From assembly GCA_938035125.1 (NCBI GenBank), contig CALHNS010000094.1, positions 1 through 48,398 of the forward strand: a stretch of 48,398 nucleotides of DNA, read 5' to 3'. The translations under genes were made by a program, and so were the position numbers. This DNA comes from an uncultured Granulosicoccaceae bacterium. GTDB lineage: Bacteria > Pseudomonadota > Gammaproteobacteria > Granulosicoccales > Granulosicoccaceae. The notes below the pieces were generated by a model. The model was not told where the DNA came from and made no database searches. It saw nothing but the letters and a program-made list of their open reading frames with translations. Positions 26,065-36,884 of this stretch are shown in pieces (positions within the stretch are counted from its first letter, which is position 1; each line of letters starts with the position of its first letter).

Positions 26065-26178
26065 GGTTCTAGTTTCCTTCGAACAATCAAAACACGGCAC
26101 GCGCGTGATGCGTTGTCGGAAGTGTAAGTCAACTCGAATGTGTTTACGCTCACGGTTCTAGTTTCTCTCGAACAATCA
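26059..26178 (-). repeat. Tandemly duplicated leader segment (31-bp units, 89-bp period)
   Basis: The 31 bases at 26059-26089 recur at 26148-26178 with two differences, both in the ribosome-site region (CCTT versus CTCT). The unit contains the ribosome site, the spacer and GTGAGC start region of the small cox gene. The 89-bp offset gives two successive initiation regions after coxA. Confidence 0.85.
26061..26153 (-). CDS. Possible 30-residue upstream ORF coupled to the small cox gene
   Basis: In the upstream copy of the duplicated leader a GTG at 26153 opens a frame of 30 codons (begins MSVNTFELTY). It ends in TGA at 26061-26063, overlapping the GTG of the next gene as GTGA. The ribosome site is degenerate (GAGAGA instead of GAAGGA). 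The peptide has no recognised domain. It may be a by-product of the duplication, or a translated, coupling leader ORF. Confidence 0.35.
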   Translation of the reverse strand: MSVNTFELTYTSDNASRACRVLIVRRKLEP

Positions 26179-26195
26179 CGCTATCGCGTGATTGT
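26172..26195 (-). other. Perfect hairpin spanning the coxA stop codon
   Basis: ACAATCACGC, a four-base loop, and GCGTGATTGT form a perfect 10-bp stem that includes the last coxA codons and its TAG stop. No T-run follows on the minus strand, so it is more likely an mRNA-stability or processing element than a terminator. It overlaps the upstream leader copy, which shares the AATCA end. Confidence 0.65.
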
Positions 26196-27785
26196 CTCAG
26201 GAGTAATAGTCGGTGAGTCTTCGAAGGTGTGGTATGGGGCTGGAGAATCTACCGTCCATTCCAAACCACGTGCACCTTCCCACACTTCGCCGGTGGCTTT
26301 TTCGCCCCCTTTGATGCACTTGAAGATGATGTACACAAACATCAACTGGCTAAATCCAAATCCAAACGCACCGATTGTGGCGATCGCATTCCAATCAGCA
26401 AACTGCAAGCTGTAATCGGGAATACGACGTGGCATACCTGCCAAGCCCACAAAGTGCATTGGGAAGAACAACACGTTAACGAAGATGGTAGAAATCCAAA
26501 AGTGCATTCGACCCAGTTTTTCGTCGTACATGTTGCCAGTCCACTTCGGAATCCAGAAGTAGCAGGCTGCCATTAACGAATAGATTGCGCCTGGCACCAA
26601 TACATAGTGGAAGTGAGCCACCACAAAGTAGGTGTCGTGGTATTGGATATCAGCTGGCGTGATCGCCAGCATTAACCCTGACAAGCCACCGATAGTGAAC
26701 ATAATCACGAAGCCGATGGCGAATAACATGGGGGTTTCAAACGTCATGGAACCGCGCCACATGGTTGATACCCAGTTGAACACTTTCACACCGGTAGGCA
26801 CCGATATCATCATGGTGGAGAACATAAAGAACAGTTCGGCCGCCAGAGGCATACCCGTGGTAAACATGTGGTGTGCCCAAACGATGAACGACAAGAACGC
26901 AATGGATGCGGTGGCGTACACCATGGAGTCATACCCAAACAATTGCTTGCGAGAGAAGGTTGGAATGATGTGAGAGATGATGCCAAACGCAGGCAAAATC
27001 AGAATGTACACCTCTGGATGACCAAAGAACCAGAAGATGTGCTGATACATAACCGGATCACCGCCGCCCGCCGCGCTAAAGAAGCTGGTTTCAAAGAAGC
27101 GATCGGTTAGTAGCATGGTTACTGCACCTGCAAAAACCGGAATGGTGGCAATTAACAAGAACGCAGTAATTAACCAAGTCCATACGAACATGGGCATTTG
27201 CATAAGCGTCATGCCGGGGGCACGCATATTAAAAATGGTGGCGACGATGTTGATCGAACCCATCACCGATGAGATACCCATAAAGTGGATAGCAAAGATA
27301 ACGTACGCAAAGCTATCGCCCATCTGCAGTACTAGGGGCGGATACATAGTCCAACCACCAGCCGGACCACCTGAATCCATAAACAACGTGGACAGCATGA
27401 TGGTGAAGGCAAACGGCATGATCCAAAAAGACCAGTTATTCAAACGCGGCAATGCCATGTCTGGTGCGCCTAGCATCATCGGAATCATCCAATTCGCAAG
27501 ACCTACAAAAGCTGGCATAACCACACCAAATATCATCACGATAGCGTGCATTGTGGTCATTGAATTGAAGAACATGGGGTCAACAATTTGAATACCCGGC
27601 GCCCAAAGTTCGGCCCGGATAATAAGCGCCATACCGCCGCCAATAAAGAACATGATTAGCGAGAACCACAGGTACAAGGTACCGATGTCTTTATGGTTGG
27701 TGGTGGTCACCCAACGCATTAAACCTGGCGCTGGGCCGTGGTGATCGTGATCGCCGTGATGTGCGTCTGCGTCTGAATAGCTCAT
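26181..27785 (-). CDS. coxA: Cytochrome c oxidase subunit I
   Basis: The 534-residue catalytic subunit carries heme a, heme a3 and CuB and pumps protons. The His-rich N-terminus is followed by TTNHKDIGTLYLWF. His80 (MTTMHAIVMIF) is a heme a ligand. GAPDMALPRLNNWSFW has the D-channel Asp. WFFGHPEVYILILPAFG has CuB His, the D-channel Glu and the cross-linked Tyr, and AHHMFTTG gives the two further CuB His. HDTYFVVAHFHYV contains the heme a3/a ligands. It abuts coxB (one shared base) and ends in a hairpin. Confidence 0.98.
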   Translation of the reverse strand: MSYSDADAHHGDHDHHGPAPGLMRWVTTTNHKDIGTLYLWFSLIMFFIGGGMALIIRAELWAPGIQIVDPMFFNSMTTMHAIVMIFGVVMPAFVGLANWMIPMMLGAPDMALPRLNNWSFWIMPFAFTIMLSTLFMDSGGPAGGWTMYPPLVLQMGDSFAYVIFAIHFMGISSVMGSINIVATIFNMRAPGMTLMQMPMFVWTWLITAFLLIATIPVFAGAVTMLLTDRFFETSFFSAAGGGDPVMYQHIFWFFGHPEVYILILPAFGIISHIIPTFSRKQLFGYDSMVYATASIAFLSFIVWAHHMFTTGMPLAAELFFMFSTMMISVPTGVKVFNWVSTMWRGSMTFETPMLFAIGFVIMFTIGGLSGLMLAITPADIQYHDTYFVVAHFHYVLVPGAIYSLMAACYFWIPKWTGNMYDEKLGRMHFWISTIFVNVLFFPMHFVGLAGMPRRIPDYSLQFADWNAIATIGAFGFGFSQLMFVYIIFKCIKGGEKATGEVWEGARGLEWTVDSPAPYHTFEDSPTITPETITR

Positions 27786-28981
27786 TAGTTAACGCCCCCT
27801 GTTAAATCGAATTGGTCGAGTACGGCGTTGCTTTGCAGTAAGCCTTGACGCAGTGACTTCATTTGATATGGCTGCACGGTGTCACCTAAATCGTTGCCGA
27901 ACGCGTTGCGTTGGTAAGTAATGACCGCAGCAAGGTCTGTATCACTTAACTTTGAACCGTAAGCTGCCATTGAGGTATCGGCCACACCCATTAATACCGT
28001 TTGCACGTGAGTACTGACATCACCCGTTGCTACAGCACTTCCAGCAATCGCTGGGAACATGCCCGGAATGCCTTGGCCTTGAGCTTGATGACAACCCATG
28101 CAGTTTGCACCGTAAACCATCTCGCCTTGAGCAATCAGTTCTTCCTTGCTCCACTGCCGATCTTTTTGTAAATCATTAGCGGCCATTTGTTCTTGTTGCT
28201 CAGCAACCCATTGGTCGTATTCTTCTTGAGGGACAGCATGGACCACCACGGGCATAAAGCCGTGGTCACGACCGCATAATTCAGTGCACTTACCTCGATA
28301 AATACCAGGCTCTTCAATTAATGCCCAGTTCTCATTGATAAACCCAGGGTTCGCATCTTTCTTAACAGACAAAGCAGGCACCCACCATGAGTGGATAACA
28401 TCAGCCGCTGTGTGAAGGAAGCGAATTTTCTTACCTACAGGAACCACGAGAGGTTTATCTACTTCAGACAGATAATTCTCAATGGTTTCAAGATCAACAC
28501 CTGAATCCATTTGCCGTGCCGCGTTGTGCTCTGGATGCAACTGGCTGTAGAAAGCAATGCCTTCATCTAAATACTCGTATTGCCAGCGCCATTGGTAACC
28601 TGTGATTTTGATAGACATTTCAGAATCGGTGAAATCTTCCATCTTGATTAACACGCGCGCAGCCGGAATGGCCATGGCGATAAGGATCACTAAGGGGACA
28701 ACTGTCCATACTATTTCTACTGTGGTGCTTTCGTGAAAATCAGCCGCTACCGCACCTTGAGATTTTCGGTGTTTGAATATGGAGTAAAACATCACACCAA
28801 AAACCAACGCACCAATAATGCAGCAGATGTAGAAAATAGCCATGTGCAACCCGTAAACGCGACGGCTAATATCCGTCACACCTTCGGTCATGTTTAGCGC
28901 ACCCCAGTCGGCCAACGCAACGCTCGGCAATGCCGTCGCTACAAGTCCGAGGAGCATCCATCGAATGATGCCAAACCTCAT
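27785..28981 (-). CDS. coxB: Cytochrome c oxidase subunit II fused to cytochrome c (caa3 type)
   Basis: The 398-residue subunit II has a signal-like N-terminus, two membrane segments (about 45-66 and 89-110) and a CuA domain. The CuA ligands are His197 (HSWWVPALSVKKD), Cys232, Glu234, Cys236, His240 and Met243 (CTELCGRDHGFM). A C-terminal cytochrome c domain follows, with heme motif CMGCH (294-298) and a likely Met ligand further on. The fusion makes the enzyme a caa3-type oxidase that can take electrons directly into its own heme c. The ATG has GGGAGAG seven bases upstream. Confidence 0.97.
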   Translation of the reverse strand: MRFGIIRWMLLGLVATALPSVALADWGALNMTEGVTDISRRVYGLHMAIFYICCIIGALVFGVMFYSIFKHRKSQGAVAADFHESTTVEIVWTVVPLVILIAMAIPAARVLIKMEDFTDSEMSIKITGYQWRWQYEYLDEGIAFYSQLHPEHNAARQMDSGVDLETIENYLSEVDKPLVVPVGKKIRFLHTAADVIHSWWVPALSVKKDANPGFINENWALIEEPGIYRGKCTELCGRDHGFMPVVVHAVPQEEYDQWVAEQQEQMAANDLQKDRQWSKEELIAQGEMVYGANCMGCHQAQGQGIPGMFPAIAGSAVATGDVSTHVQTVLMGVADTSMAAYGSKLSDTDLAAVITYQRNAFGNDLGDTVQPYQMKSLRQGLLQSNAVLDQFDLTGGVN

Positions 28982-29001
28982 ACCGTTACTCTCCCAAAGT
29001 C

Positions 29002-29046
29002 AAAACTAAATTTAAATTCCGCACCTTAGTTTTCATTGATGAAAAC
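29002..29046 (-). promoter_or_regulatory. Leader of coxB with two mutually exclusive stems
   Basis: On the minus-strand transcript GTTTTC pairs with GAAAAC (29029-29046, 6-8 bp). The GAAAACTAA arm can instead pair with TTAGTTTT at 29002-29009. Both pairings use the same central arm, as in an attenuator or switch, and the second ends about ten bases before the ribosome site of coxB. The stems are AT-rich and may be chance. Confidence 0.3.
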
Positions 29047-29068
29047 AAGGCTTCGGTGACTGCCAAAC

Positions 29069-29539
29069 CTAAGGCAACCACACCTTTAATTTGTTGTACA
29101 ACGTTCGTTTTTCTGCGCGTCCGAGCGCTCGACCTAATGAGTAACGACGTCCGTGTGCCGAAACTTCTAAAACACCCACTTCAAATTCACTGTCTGGGCA
29201 GTGGTAGCTTAAACGCGACCAATGCCTAGGAAGCTCCACTTGCCGATCCGGCTGGGTTTCTCCCCATTCTAATTTCACAGCGTCTGTTGCCACTGTGATG
29301 ACTTCTTTTCTTGCTAAGCGCTTAACCGTTAGGTACAAGCAGTACAGCACAAATAACACCTCGGCCCCCGCGAACGGAATGACCAACCAAAGCCCTTGAC
29401 TGGCTAACGCCAACGCTATGCCCATAATGAACACACCAAGAAAGGCTGCAAGCCAACAGTTAGCCCGCCAACTCATTGACTGATTACCTTGAACGATAAA
29501 ACGTACCGAATCGGGAGCTAGGGCTTGTTCACTGATCAT
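29069..29539 (-). CDS. DUF2244-family membrane protein
   Basis: The 156-residue protein has two adjacent membrane segments (ANCWLAAFLGVFIMGIALALAS and GLWLVIPFAGAEVLFVLYCLYLTV), followed by a soluble domain with VKLEWGETQPDR, LPRHWSRLSYH and GRALGRAEKRTLYNKLK. This is typical of DUF2244 proteins found directly upstream of coxB. The start at 29539 is chosen because AGGAGG stands nine bases before it; the frame is open 16 codons further. Function unknown, linked to the oxidase by gene order. Confidence 0.85.
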   Translation of the reverse strand: MISEQALAPDSVRFIVQGNQSMSWRANCWLAAFLGVFIMGIALALASQGLWLVIPFAGAEVLFVLYCLYLTVKRLARKEVITVATDAVKLEWGETQPDRQVELPRHWSRLSYHCPDSEFEVGVLEVSAHGRRYSLGRALGRAEKRTLYNKLKVWLP

Positions 29540-29638
29540 TAAACAATGCCTCCTGACACTGCGCGTAATGTTCGTAAGCCACGCCAAGGAATTTTAGCTG
29601 ACTGTGCAAATCTTTTCCGCACCCACAGGTGCATAATT

Positions 29639-30565
29639 CTAACGCTTCCAAGAACCTTTCAGTTCACTAATCGAAATTCTGTACTCATCATTAGAGCTGT
29701 TCCGTTTCGGGCTGTATTCTGCTTTCCATGCGTGCCCGTGCACCAGCTCCAGACCAACGGTAAATCGAGACGTACCGGCCTGCACTTGCGACACAGATTG
29801 TGATGACAACAAACCTTTTCGACGTCCAAAGGCGGTATTCACTAACCCAAACACCTGCAATTCGTTTTCCAAAGCAGCAACCGATGGGTAATCTAAATTC
29901 AAGGTATCTCGATCCAAAACTGGGTCGCCTAAACCGGCTTTAAGCATTGCATCGCCTAAATCGTGCATATCGATAAGACCAGAGACACGAGGGTAGGAAT
30001 CGACCGCTGCCCAGCGTCTTCGGTATTCAACCAAAGTATCCGGGCCTAAACTGCTGAACAGAAACGCACCACCGGGCTTCAATACGCGGGAAACCTCTTT
30101 GAACACCGCATTGGGGTTCTGGCAAAAGGGCAGGCATAAATTAGACACAACCAGTTCAAATTGCGCATCGGGGAACGGCATAGCATGAGGATCGCCGCTT
30201 ATCATTTTATGGCGCGACTTGCGACCAATTGATGCCAATCGGTTCAACCAATTTTTTTTAGGCCCACTGTTATCATTCTTTTGAGCTTCCACTAGCGATG
30301 CGTGCCCAAGAGCCAAACCCGTAATATCAGCTTCAGGATAAACATTCGACAAAGCCTCAAGCGAAGACTGACCCCAACAGCCCAGATCTAGCACTTGGGT
30401 TGGCTCGATCAATAACAGCGGCAAACGCTCCAGCACTTGATCGCTCACCGTGCGCAAAACCGCATCATCAGCCTGCAAGCCGCGGGCTTTTGCACGCAAT
30501 CGAGCCTTAGCTTGAGCACGCACCACAACAGCCATGGAGTCAGGCGCAAAGTCGTCAGTGCTCAT
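29639..30565 (-). CDS. BioC-like SAM-dependent methyltransferase
   Basis: The 308-residue class I methyltransferase has motif I VLDLGCWGQSSLEAL, ADITGLALG (motif II region), GDPHAMPFPDAQFELVVSNLCLPFC (motifs III-IV) and EVSRVLKPGGAFLFSSLGPDTLVE. The last part and DMHDLGDAMLKAGLGDPVLDRD are shared by BioC (malonyl-ACP methyltransferase) and the NDUFAF5/BioC-like group. Glycine loop GCWGQ is degenerate relative to GxGxG. No other bio genes are nearby, so a role in biotin synthesis is uncertain. Confidence 0.75.
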   Translation of the reverse strand: MSTDDFAPDSMAVVVRAQAKARLRAKARGLQADDAVLRTVSDQVLERLPLLLIEPTQVLDLGCWGQSSLEALSNVYPEADITGLALGHASLVEAQKNDNSGPKKNWLNRLASIGRKSRHKMISGDPHAMPFPDAQFELVVSNLCLPFCQNPNAVFKEVSRVLKPGGAFLFSSLGPDTLVEYRRRWAAVDSYPRVSGLIDMHDLGDAMLKAGLGDPVLDRDTLNLDYPSVAALENELQVFGLVNTAFGRRKGLLSSQSVSQVQAGTSRFTVGLELVHGHAWKAEYSPKRNSSNDEYRISISELKGSWKR

Positions 30566-30617
30566 CTACCGGTACACTCAGCTGAATACAATTTTCTAAC
30601 CTTAGGATTTAACACTC

Positions 30618-31205
30618 GTGCTTCCAGCTCTTGTCGCCAGCGTGTTGGCGTACTTCATCGGATCTATCTCTGCCGCTATTTTAGTCTGTCGAGCACTCGG
30701 ATTACCGGATCCTCGTACTGATGGCTCGGGAAACCCTGGGGCCACCAATGTTTTGCGCATTGGCGGCAAGAAACCTGCTGCTATGACACTGGCTGGGGAT
30801 TTATTGAAAGGCCTAATACCTGTGGCCATCGCAAACCTTTTCAGCGACAACACGGTACTTATCGCTTTGGTTGGCTTAGGCGCGCTACTGGGGCACTTGT
30901 ACCCGATATTTTTCAATTTTGAAGGTGGCAAAGGTGTGGCAACAGCCTTTGGCGTGATGTTTGGCTTGCACCCGCTCGCTGGTATCGTAGCGGCGCTATT
31001 GTGGGGCGCATCCGCTTTTATATTCAAGCGCTCGTCTTTGGCCGCATTAATCGCTTTCTCATTACTGCCACTGTACTGGTTTTGGGCCCAAGAACCTCGT
31101 TACGCTATTTTGTCGGTGATGATTGCAGGCTTTCTTTATTACACCCATCGCAGCAATATCCAGCGCCTCATTGATGGCACTGAACCCAAGATTGGTAAGC
31201 GTTAA
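30618..31205 (+). CDS. plsY: Glycerol-3-phosphate acyltransferase PlsY
   Basis: PlsY transfers the acyl group from acyl-phosphate to glycerol 3-phosphate, the first step in phosphatidic acid synthesis, in the inner membrane. The 195-residue protein has the three PlsY motifs: [13 protein letters not shown] and [17 protein letters not shown] (motif 1), [21 protein letters not shown] (motif 2), and YWFW followed by the C-terminal [17 protein letters not shown] (motif 3). The start is GTG, with AGGAT about nine bases upstream. Its stop codon overlaps that of the convergent tsaD. Confidence 0.96.
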   Translation: MLPALVASVLAYFIGSISAAILVCRALGLPDPRTDGSGNPGATNVLRIGGKKPAAMTLAGDLLKGLIPVAIANLFSDNTVLIALVGLGALLGHLYPIFFNFEGGKGVATAFGVMFGLHPLAGIVAALLWGASAFIFKRSSLAALIAFSLLPLYWFWAQEPRYAILSVMIAGFLYYTHRSNIQRLIDGTEPKIGKR

Positions 31206-32281
31206 AACGTTGATTCAATGCCGCTGAGTTCTGTAAGCGGCCATCGAGGTCGAACGCTTTGGGCATCGGCTGTGTCTTTTTGGCCCGCTGCCAAACGATA
31301 AGCCCCTGCCAGTGCGATCATGGCGCCATTGTCCGTGCAAAATTCCAGCGCTGGGTAAAACGCGTGCCACGAATTTTCTGCGCATAATTCATCCACCCGT
31401 GCACGAAGTTTTTTATTAGCGCTTACCCCACCTGAAATCACTAAACGCTGATGTCCTGTGGCTTTCAATGCCCGAACACTTTTCTTAATTAAGGTATCCA
31501 CTACCGCCTCTTCAAATGAAGCGGCAAGATCGGATAACCAGCGTTTGGCGTCTGCCTCACAGGCTTTTTGCCCTGTTTTTTCAAACAACGCATCTTGATC
31601 GGCCTGCCAAGCACGATGGTGCACAATGGCGGCTGTTTTCAGCCCACTAAAACTAAAATCCATACCCGGCCTGTCGAGCATCGGCCGAGGCAGCTTCACA
31701 GCAGCAGGGTCTCCAGTTTCCGCCATTGCAGCCAAATGGGGCCCACCTGGATAAGGCAAACCAAGCATTTTGGCCGTTTTATCAAAGGCCTCGCCCGCTG
31801 CATCATCAATGGATTCACCCAGCAACTCATATTGCCCAACGCCCGTTACATTCACTAATTGGGTGTGCCCACCAGACACCAGCAAACACACAAAGGGAAA
31901 TTCTGGCGCTGGATCTTCGAGCATCGGGGCGAGTAAATGCCCTTCCATATGGTGCACTCCTAACGCAGGAATGCCCAAACCAAAGGCCAAAGAACGCGAA
32001 AATTGAGCACCGGTGAGCAACGCACCCGCCAATCCAGGCCCTTGTGTGTAGGCAATGGCGTCCAAATCTGTGCGCTTGAGATTGGTTTGTTCCAACAGGG
32101 AATTAAACAAGGGCGACAGCCTTTGTATATGGTCTCGAGAGGCTAATTCAGGCACAACACCGCCGTAGAGCGCGTGTTCATCGATCTGACTGTGTAACAC
32201 ATGGCCCAAAAGGCCTGCATTTGTGTCGAAAATAGCGAGCCCGGTCTCGTCACACGAGGACTCACATCCAAGGATTTTCAT
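31202..32281 (-). CDS. tsaD: tRNA N6-adenosine threonylcarbamoyltransferase TsaD
   Basis: TsaD completes the universal t6A37 modification of ANN-decoding tRNAs, with TsaB, TsaC and TsaE. The start [16 protein letters not shown] at 32281 is chosen by family alignment (359 residues); the frame is open 26 codons further upstream. Metal ligands His111 and His115 (GVHHMEGH) and the ASKHA nucleotide motifs [25 protein letters not shown] and [13 protein letters not shown] are visible. It is divergent from rpsU, as in most Gammaproteobacteria. Confidence 0.96.
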   Translation of the reverse strand: MKILGCESSCDETGLAIFDTNAGLLGHVLHSQIDEHALYGGVVPELASRDHIQRLSPLFNSLLEQTNLKRTDLDAIAYTQGPGLAGALLTGAQFSRSLAFGLGIPALGVHHMEGHLLAPMLEDPAPEFPFVCLLVSGGHTQLVNVTGVGQYELLGESIDDAAGEAFDKTAKMLGLPYPGGPHLAAMAETGDPAAVKLPRPMLDRPGMDFSFSGLKTAAIVHHRAWQADQDALFEKTGQKACEADAKRWLSDLAASFEEAVVDTLIKKSVRALKATGHQRLVISGGVSANKKLRARVDELCAENSWHAFYPALEFCTDNGAMIALAGAYRLAAGQKDTADAQSVRPRWPLTELSGIESTF

Positions 32282-32287
32282 CTGTGA

Positions 32288-32317
32288 TTGAAATTTATAC
32301 TCAATGGTCGCTATACT
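32288..32317 (+). promoter_or_regulatory. Sigma-70 promoter of rpsU
   Basis: TTGAAA (32288-32293) and TATACT (32312-32317) are separated by 18 bases. The predicted transcription start near 32324 leaves a leader of about 40 bases before rpsU. The promoter begins 6 bp from the divergent tsaD start codon. Confidence 0.75.
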
Positions 32318-32362
32318 AACGGGCTTTTCGCGTTCCAGCTTTCTTTCAGAGTCAAACAATCC

Positions 32363-32578
32363 ATGCCGTCAGTTAAGGTAAAAGAAAACGAGCCCTTCGA
32401 AATGGCTCTACGTCGTTTCAAGCGTTCCTGTGAAAAAGCAGGCGTGCTCACTGAGACGCGTCGCCGCGAATTTTACGAAAAACCAACGGCTGAGCGTAAG
32501 CGCAAAGCTGCTGCTGCCGTAAAACGCCACCAAAAGAAATTATCTAAAGAGCAATCGCGCCGAAACCGTCTGTACTAG
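32363..32578 (+). CDS. rpsU: 30S ribosomal protein S21
   Basis: The 71-residue basic protein begins [27 protein letters not shown] and ends [14 protein letters not shown], matching bS21 over its whole length. bS21 lies near the 3' end of 16S rRNA and helps initiation. The ATG at 32363 is chosen by family alignment. In many Gammaproteobacteria rpsU is followed by dnaG and rpoD; here yqeY and then gltD follow instead. Confidence 0.97.
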   Translation: MPSVKVKENEPFEMALRRFKRSCEKAGVLTETRRREFYEKPTAERKRKAAAAVKRHQKKLSKEQSRRNRLY

Positions 32579-32597
32579 GTCGTATTCAGGGCATTGC

Positions 32598-32640
32598 GCG
32601 TAAATCATTGCTCTTAAGATTATGACGAGATGATTTACGC
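32598..32640. terminator. Inverted repeat after rpsU
   Basis: GCGTAAATCAT and ATGATTTACGC form a perfect 11-bp stem around a 21-base loop, 20 bp after the rpsU stop. A short T-stretch but no clear U-run follows (CGTTTAGATAATTTC). A second imperfect pair, CCTAAAACCT with AGGTTTAGG, follows near 32665-32700. One of these may terminate or process the rpsU transcript before yqeY. Confidence 0.45.
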
Positions 32641-32791
32641 CGTTTAGATAATTTCGAAGCATTTCCTAAAACCTCTGGTTGATTTATCCAAGGTTTAGGT
32701 ATTGGCCAACACGTTGCCCCGTGTCCATATTTTCTGGCACGGACCACCAAGGCCTATTTACAAAACAGTTTCACTTTTTCGGGAAAAGTTC

Positions 32792-33241
32792 ATGAGTGAC
32801 ACCCGTACCCGCCTGCTGGACGATATCAAAGCAGCAATGAAAGCTGGCGACAAAACCCGCCTAGGCACACTGCGACAAATTTCTGCAGCGGCAAAACAGA
32901 AAGAAGTCGACGAGCGTATCGAAATCGACGATGACGCCATGCTGCTTATTTTGGACAAGCAGCTTAAGCAGCGTCGCGAATCGATTGCTCAGTACCAAGA
33001 AGCGGGCCGCGATGATTTAGCCGATGTTGAAATTGCCGAAGCTGCCATCATTCAAGAATACTTACCCGCAGCCCTTACCGATGCAGAAGTGGATGCGCTG
33101 ATTGATAAAGCCATTGCCGATTCTGGCGCGGCTAGCATTAAAGACATGGGTAAAGTCATGGGCCTTGTGAAGGCACAAGCCCAAGGCCGTGCCGACATGG
33201 GCAAAATAAGCGGCATAATTAAAACCAAACTTTCAGGATAG
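32792..33241 (+). CDS. yqeY: GatB/YqeY-domain protein
   Basis: The 149-residue protein has the YqeY fold sequence: LLDDIKAAMKAGDKTRLGTLRQISAAAKQKEVD, YQEAGRDDLADVEIAEAAIIQEYLP and the C-terminal GKVMGLVKAQAQGRADMGKIS. It is related to the tRNA-binding tail of GatB amidotransferase; its own function is not established. The start at 32792 is preceded by GGGAAAAG; an upstream in-frame ATG at 32702 is less likely. It lies 13 bp before gltD and may share a transcript. Confidence 0.92.
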   Translation: MSDTRTRLLDDIKAAMKAGDKTRLGTLRQISAAAKQKEVDERIEIDDDAMLLILDKQLKQRRESIAQYQEAGRDDLADVEIAEAAIIQEYLPAALTDAEVDALIDKAIADSGAASIKDMGKVMGLVKAQAQGRADMGKISGIIKTKLSG

Positions 33242-33245
33242 TTAG

Positions 33246-35722
<2,477 letters not shown>

Positions 35723-35762
35723 ATACAGCAATCCACTACAGCTAACCAAAACGGCAAATCCG

Positions 35763-36884
35763 ATGCGACACTTTGAATTAGAAAAGTATTTCTCGCGCTG
35801 GGAATTTAAAGCCAAGTACCATATGACGGCCTCAGATACTGAGAGCATGTCATTAAAAGAATTGCTGGCCTTAGGAACACAAAGCCAGCAAGATGATTTT
35901 CATAACCTATGGCTTGGCTACACAGAAACGTGGGGCGCCCCTGCGTTACGCGAAACCATAGCCACCACTTACGACTCCATACAGCCATCAGAAGTATTAA
36001 CCTTCGCAGGTGCCGGTGAAGGTATTTATGCTGCGATGCGAGTCATGCTTCAACCCACTGACCATGCCATTGTAGTAGTACCAAATTATCAAAGCGCAGA
36101 AACGGTGCCATTACAAATCTGCCAAGTATCGGGGGTGCTGTTGCATGAAGACAACCAATGGCGCTTAGATATGGACGAGGTGCGAGCCGCTATTCGGCCA
36201 ACCACTAAACTGATTTCCATCAACTTCCCGAATAACCCCACCGGTGCATTAATGCCCGCTGAGGATTTAAACGCACTGATTGCACTGTGCCGAGAATTTG
36301 ATCTGTACTTATTCAGTGATGAAGTGTATCGATTAACTGAACAGAACGATAAGCTGCGCATGCCGCAAATTGCTGATGCTTACGAAAAAGGGTTATCACT
36401 TAATGTGATGTCGAAAGCTTATGGATTACCTGGGCTTAGAATTGGCTGGTTGGCCACTAAAGACAAAGCGTTATTGCAAGAAATTGAACGTTACAAACAT
36501 TACTTATCTATTTGTAACTCTGGGCCCAGCGAGTCATTGAGTGTGATTGCTTTAGAAAATCGCAAAGCTTTGCTAGATCGCAATCGTTCAATTATTAATA
36601 AAAACCGAGCCCTACTCGATAGCTTCTTATCTCGGCATCAAAACCGAATGCAATGGACACCCCCTCAAGGCGGGTGTGTGGGTTTCATTCGCTATACCAG
36701 CGATGAATCCGCCACTGAATTTTGCCATCGTATCGTGGAAAATCACGGCGTATTACTGTTACCTGCGTCTTTGTATCGATCCGACCTGATGCACTACACA
36801 CCTAATAGTTTTCGCATAGGATTTGGACGGGCACATTTTGAAACAGGCTTACAGGCTTTTGAAAACGCATTAACGCGTGACTGA
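35763..36884 (+). CDS. PLP-dependent class I/II aminotransferase of unknown substrate
   Basis: The 373-residue protein is a fold-type I aminotransferase: AGAGEGIYAAMRVML (cofactor phosphate loop), NFPNNPTGALM, LFSDEVYR (Asp that holds the pyridine nitrogen) and the Schiff-base lysine in MSKAYGLPGLRIGW. The early segment YFSRWEFKAKYHMTASDTESMSLKELLAL resembles capreomycidine synthase-like or related stand-alone aminotransferases rather than AspC. It follows hemE by 40 bp and is not part of a recognised pathway cluster, so the substrate is open. Confidence 0.82.
   Translation: MRHFELEKYFSRWEFKAKYHMTASDTESMSLKELLALGTQSQQDDFHNLWLGYTETWGAPALRETIATTYDSIQPSEVLTFAGAGEGIYAAMRVMLQPTDHAIVVVPNYQSAETVPLQICQVSGVLLHEDNQWRLDMDEVRAAIRPTTKLISINFPNNPTGALMPAEDLNALIALCREFDLYLFSDEVYRLTEQNDKLRMPQIADAYEKGLSLNVMSKAYGLPGLRIGWLATKDKALLQEIERYKHYLSICNSGPSESLSVIALENRKALLDRNRSIINKNRALLDSFLSRHQNRMQWTPPQGGCVGFIRYTSDESATEFCHRIVENHGVLLLPASLYRSDLMHYTPNSFRIGFGRAHFETGLQAFENALTRD

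Noticed and set aside
26065-26100. Longer GTG start for the small cox membrane protein
   Set aside because: No ribosome site precedes it, while GAAGGA stands ten bases before the GTG at 26064.
32282-32359. N-terminal extension of TsaD
   Set aside because: The extension overlaps the rpsU promoter and has no homology to the family, which starts at [14 protein letters not shown].
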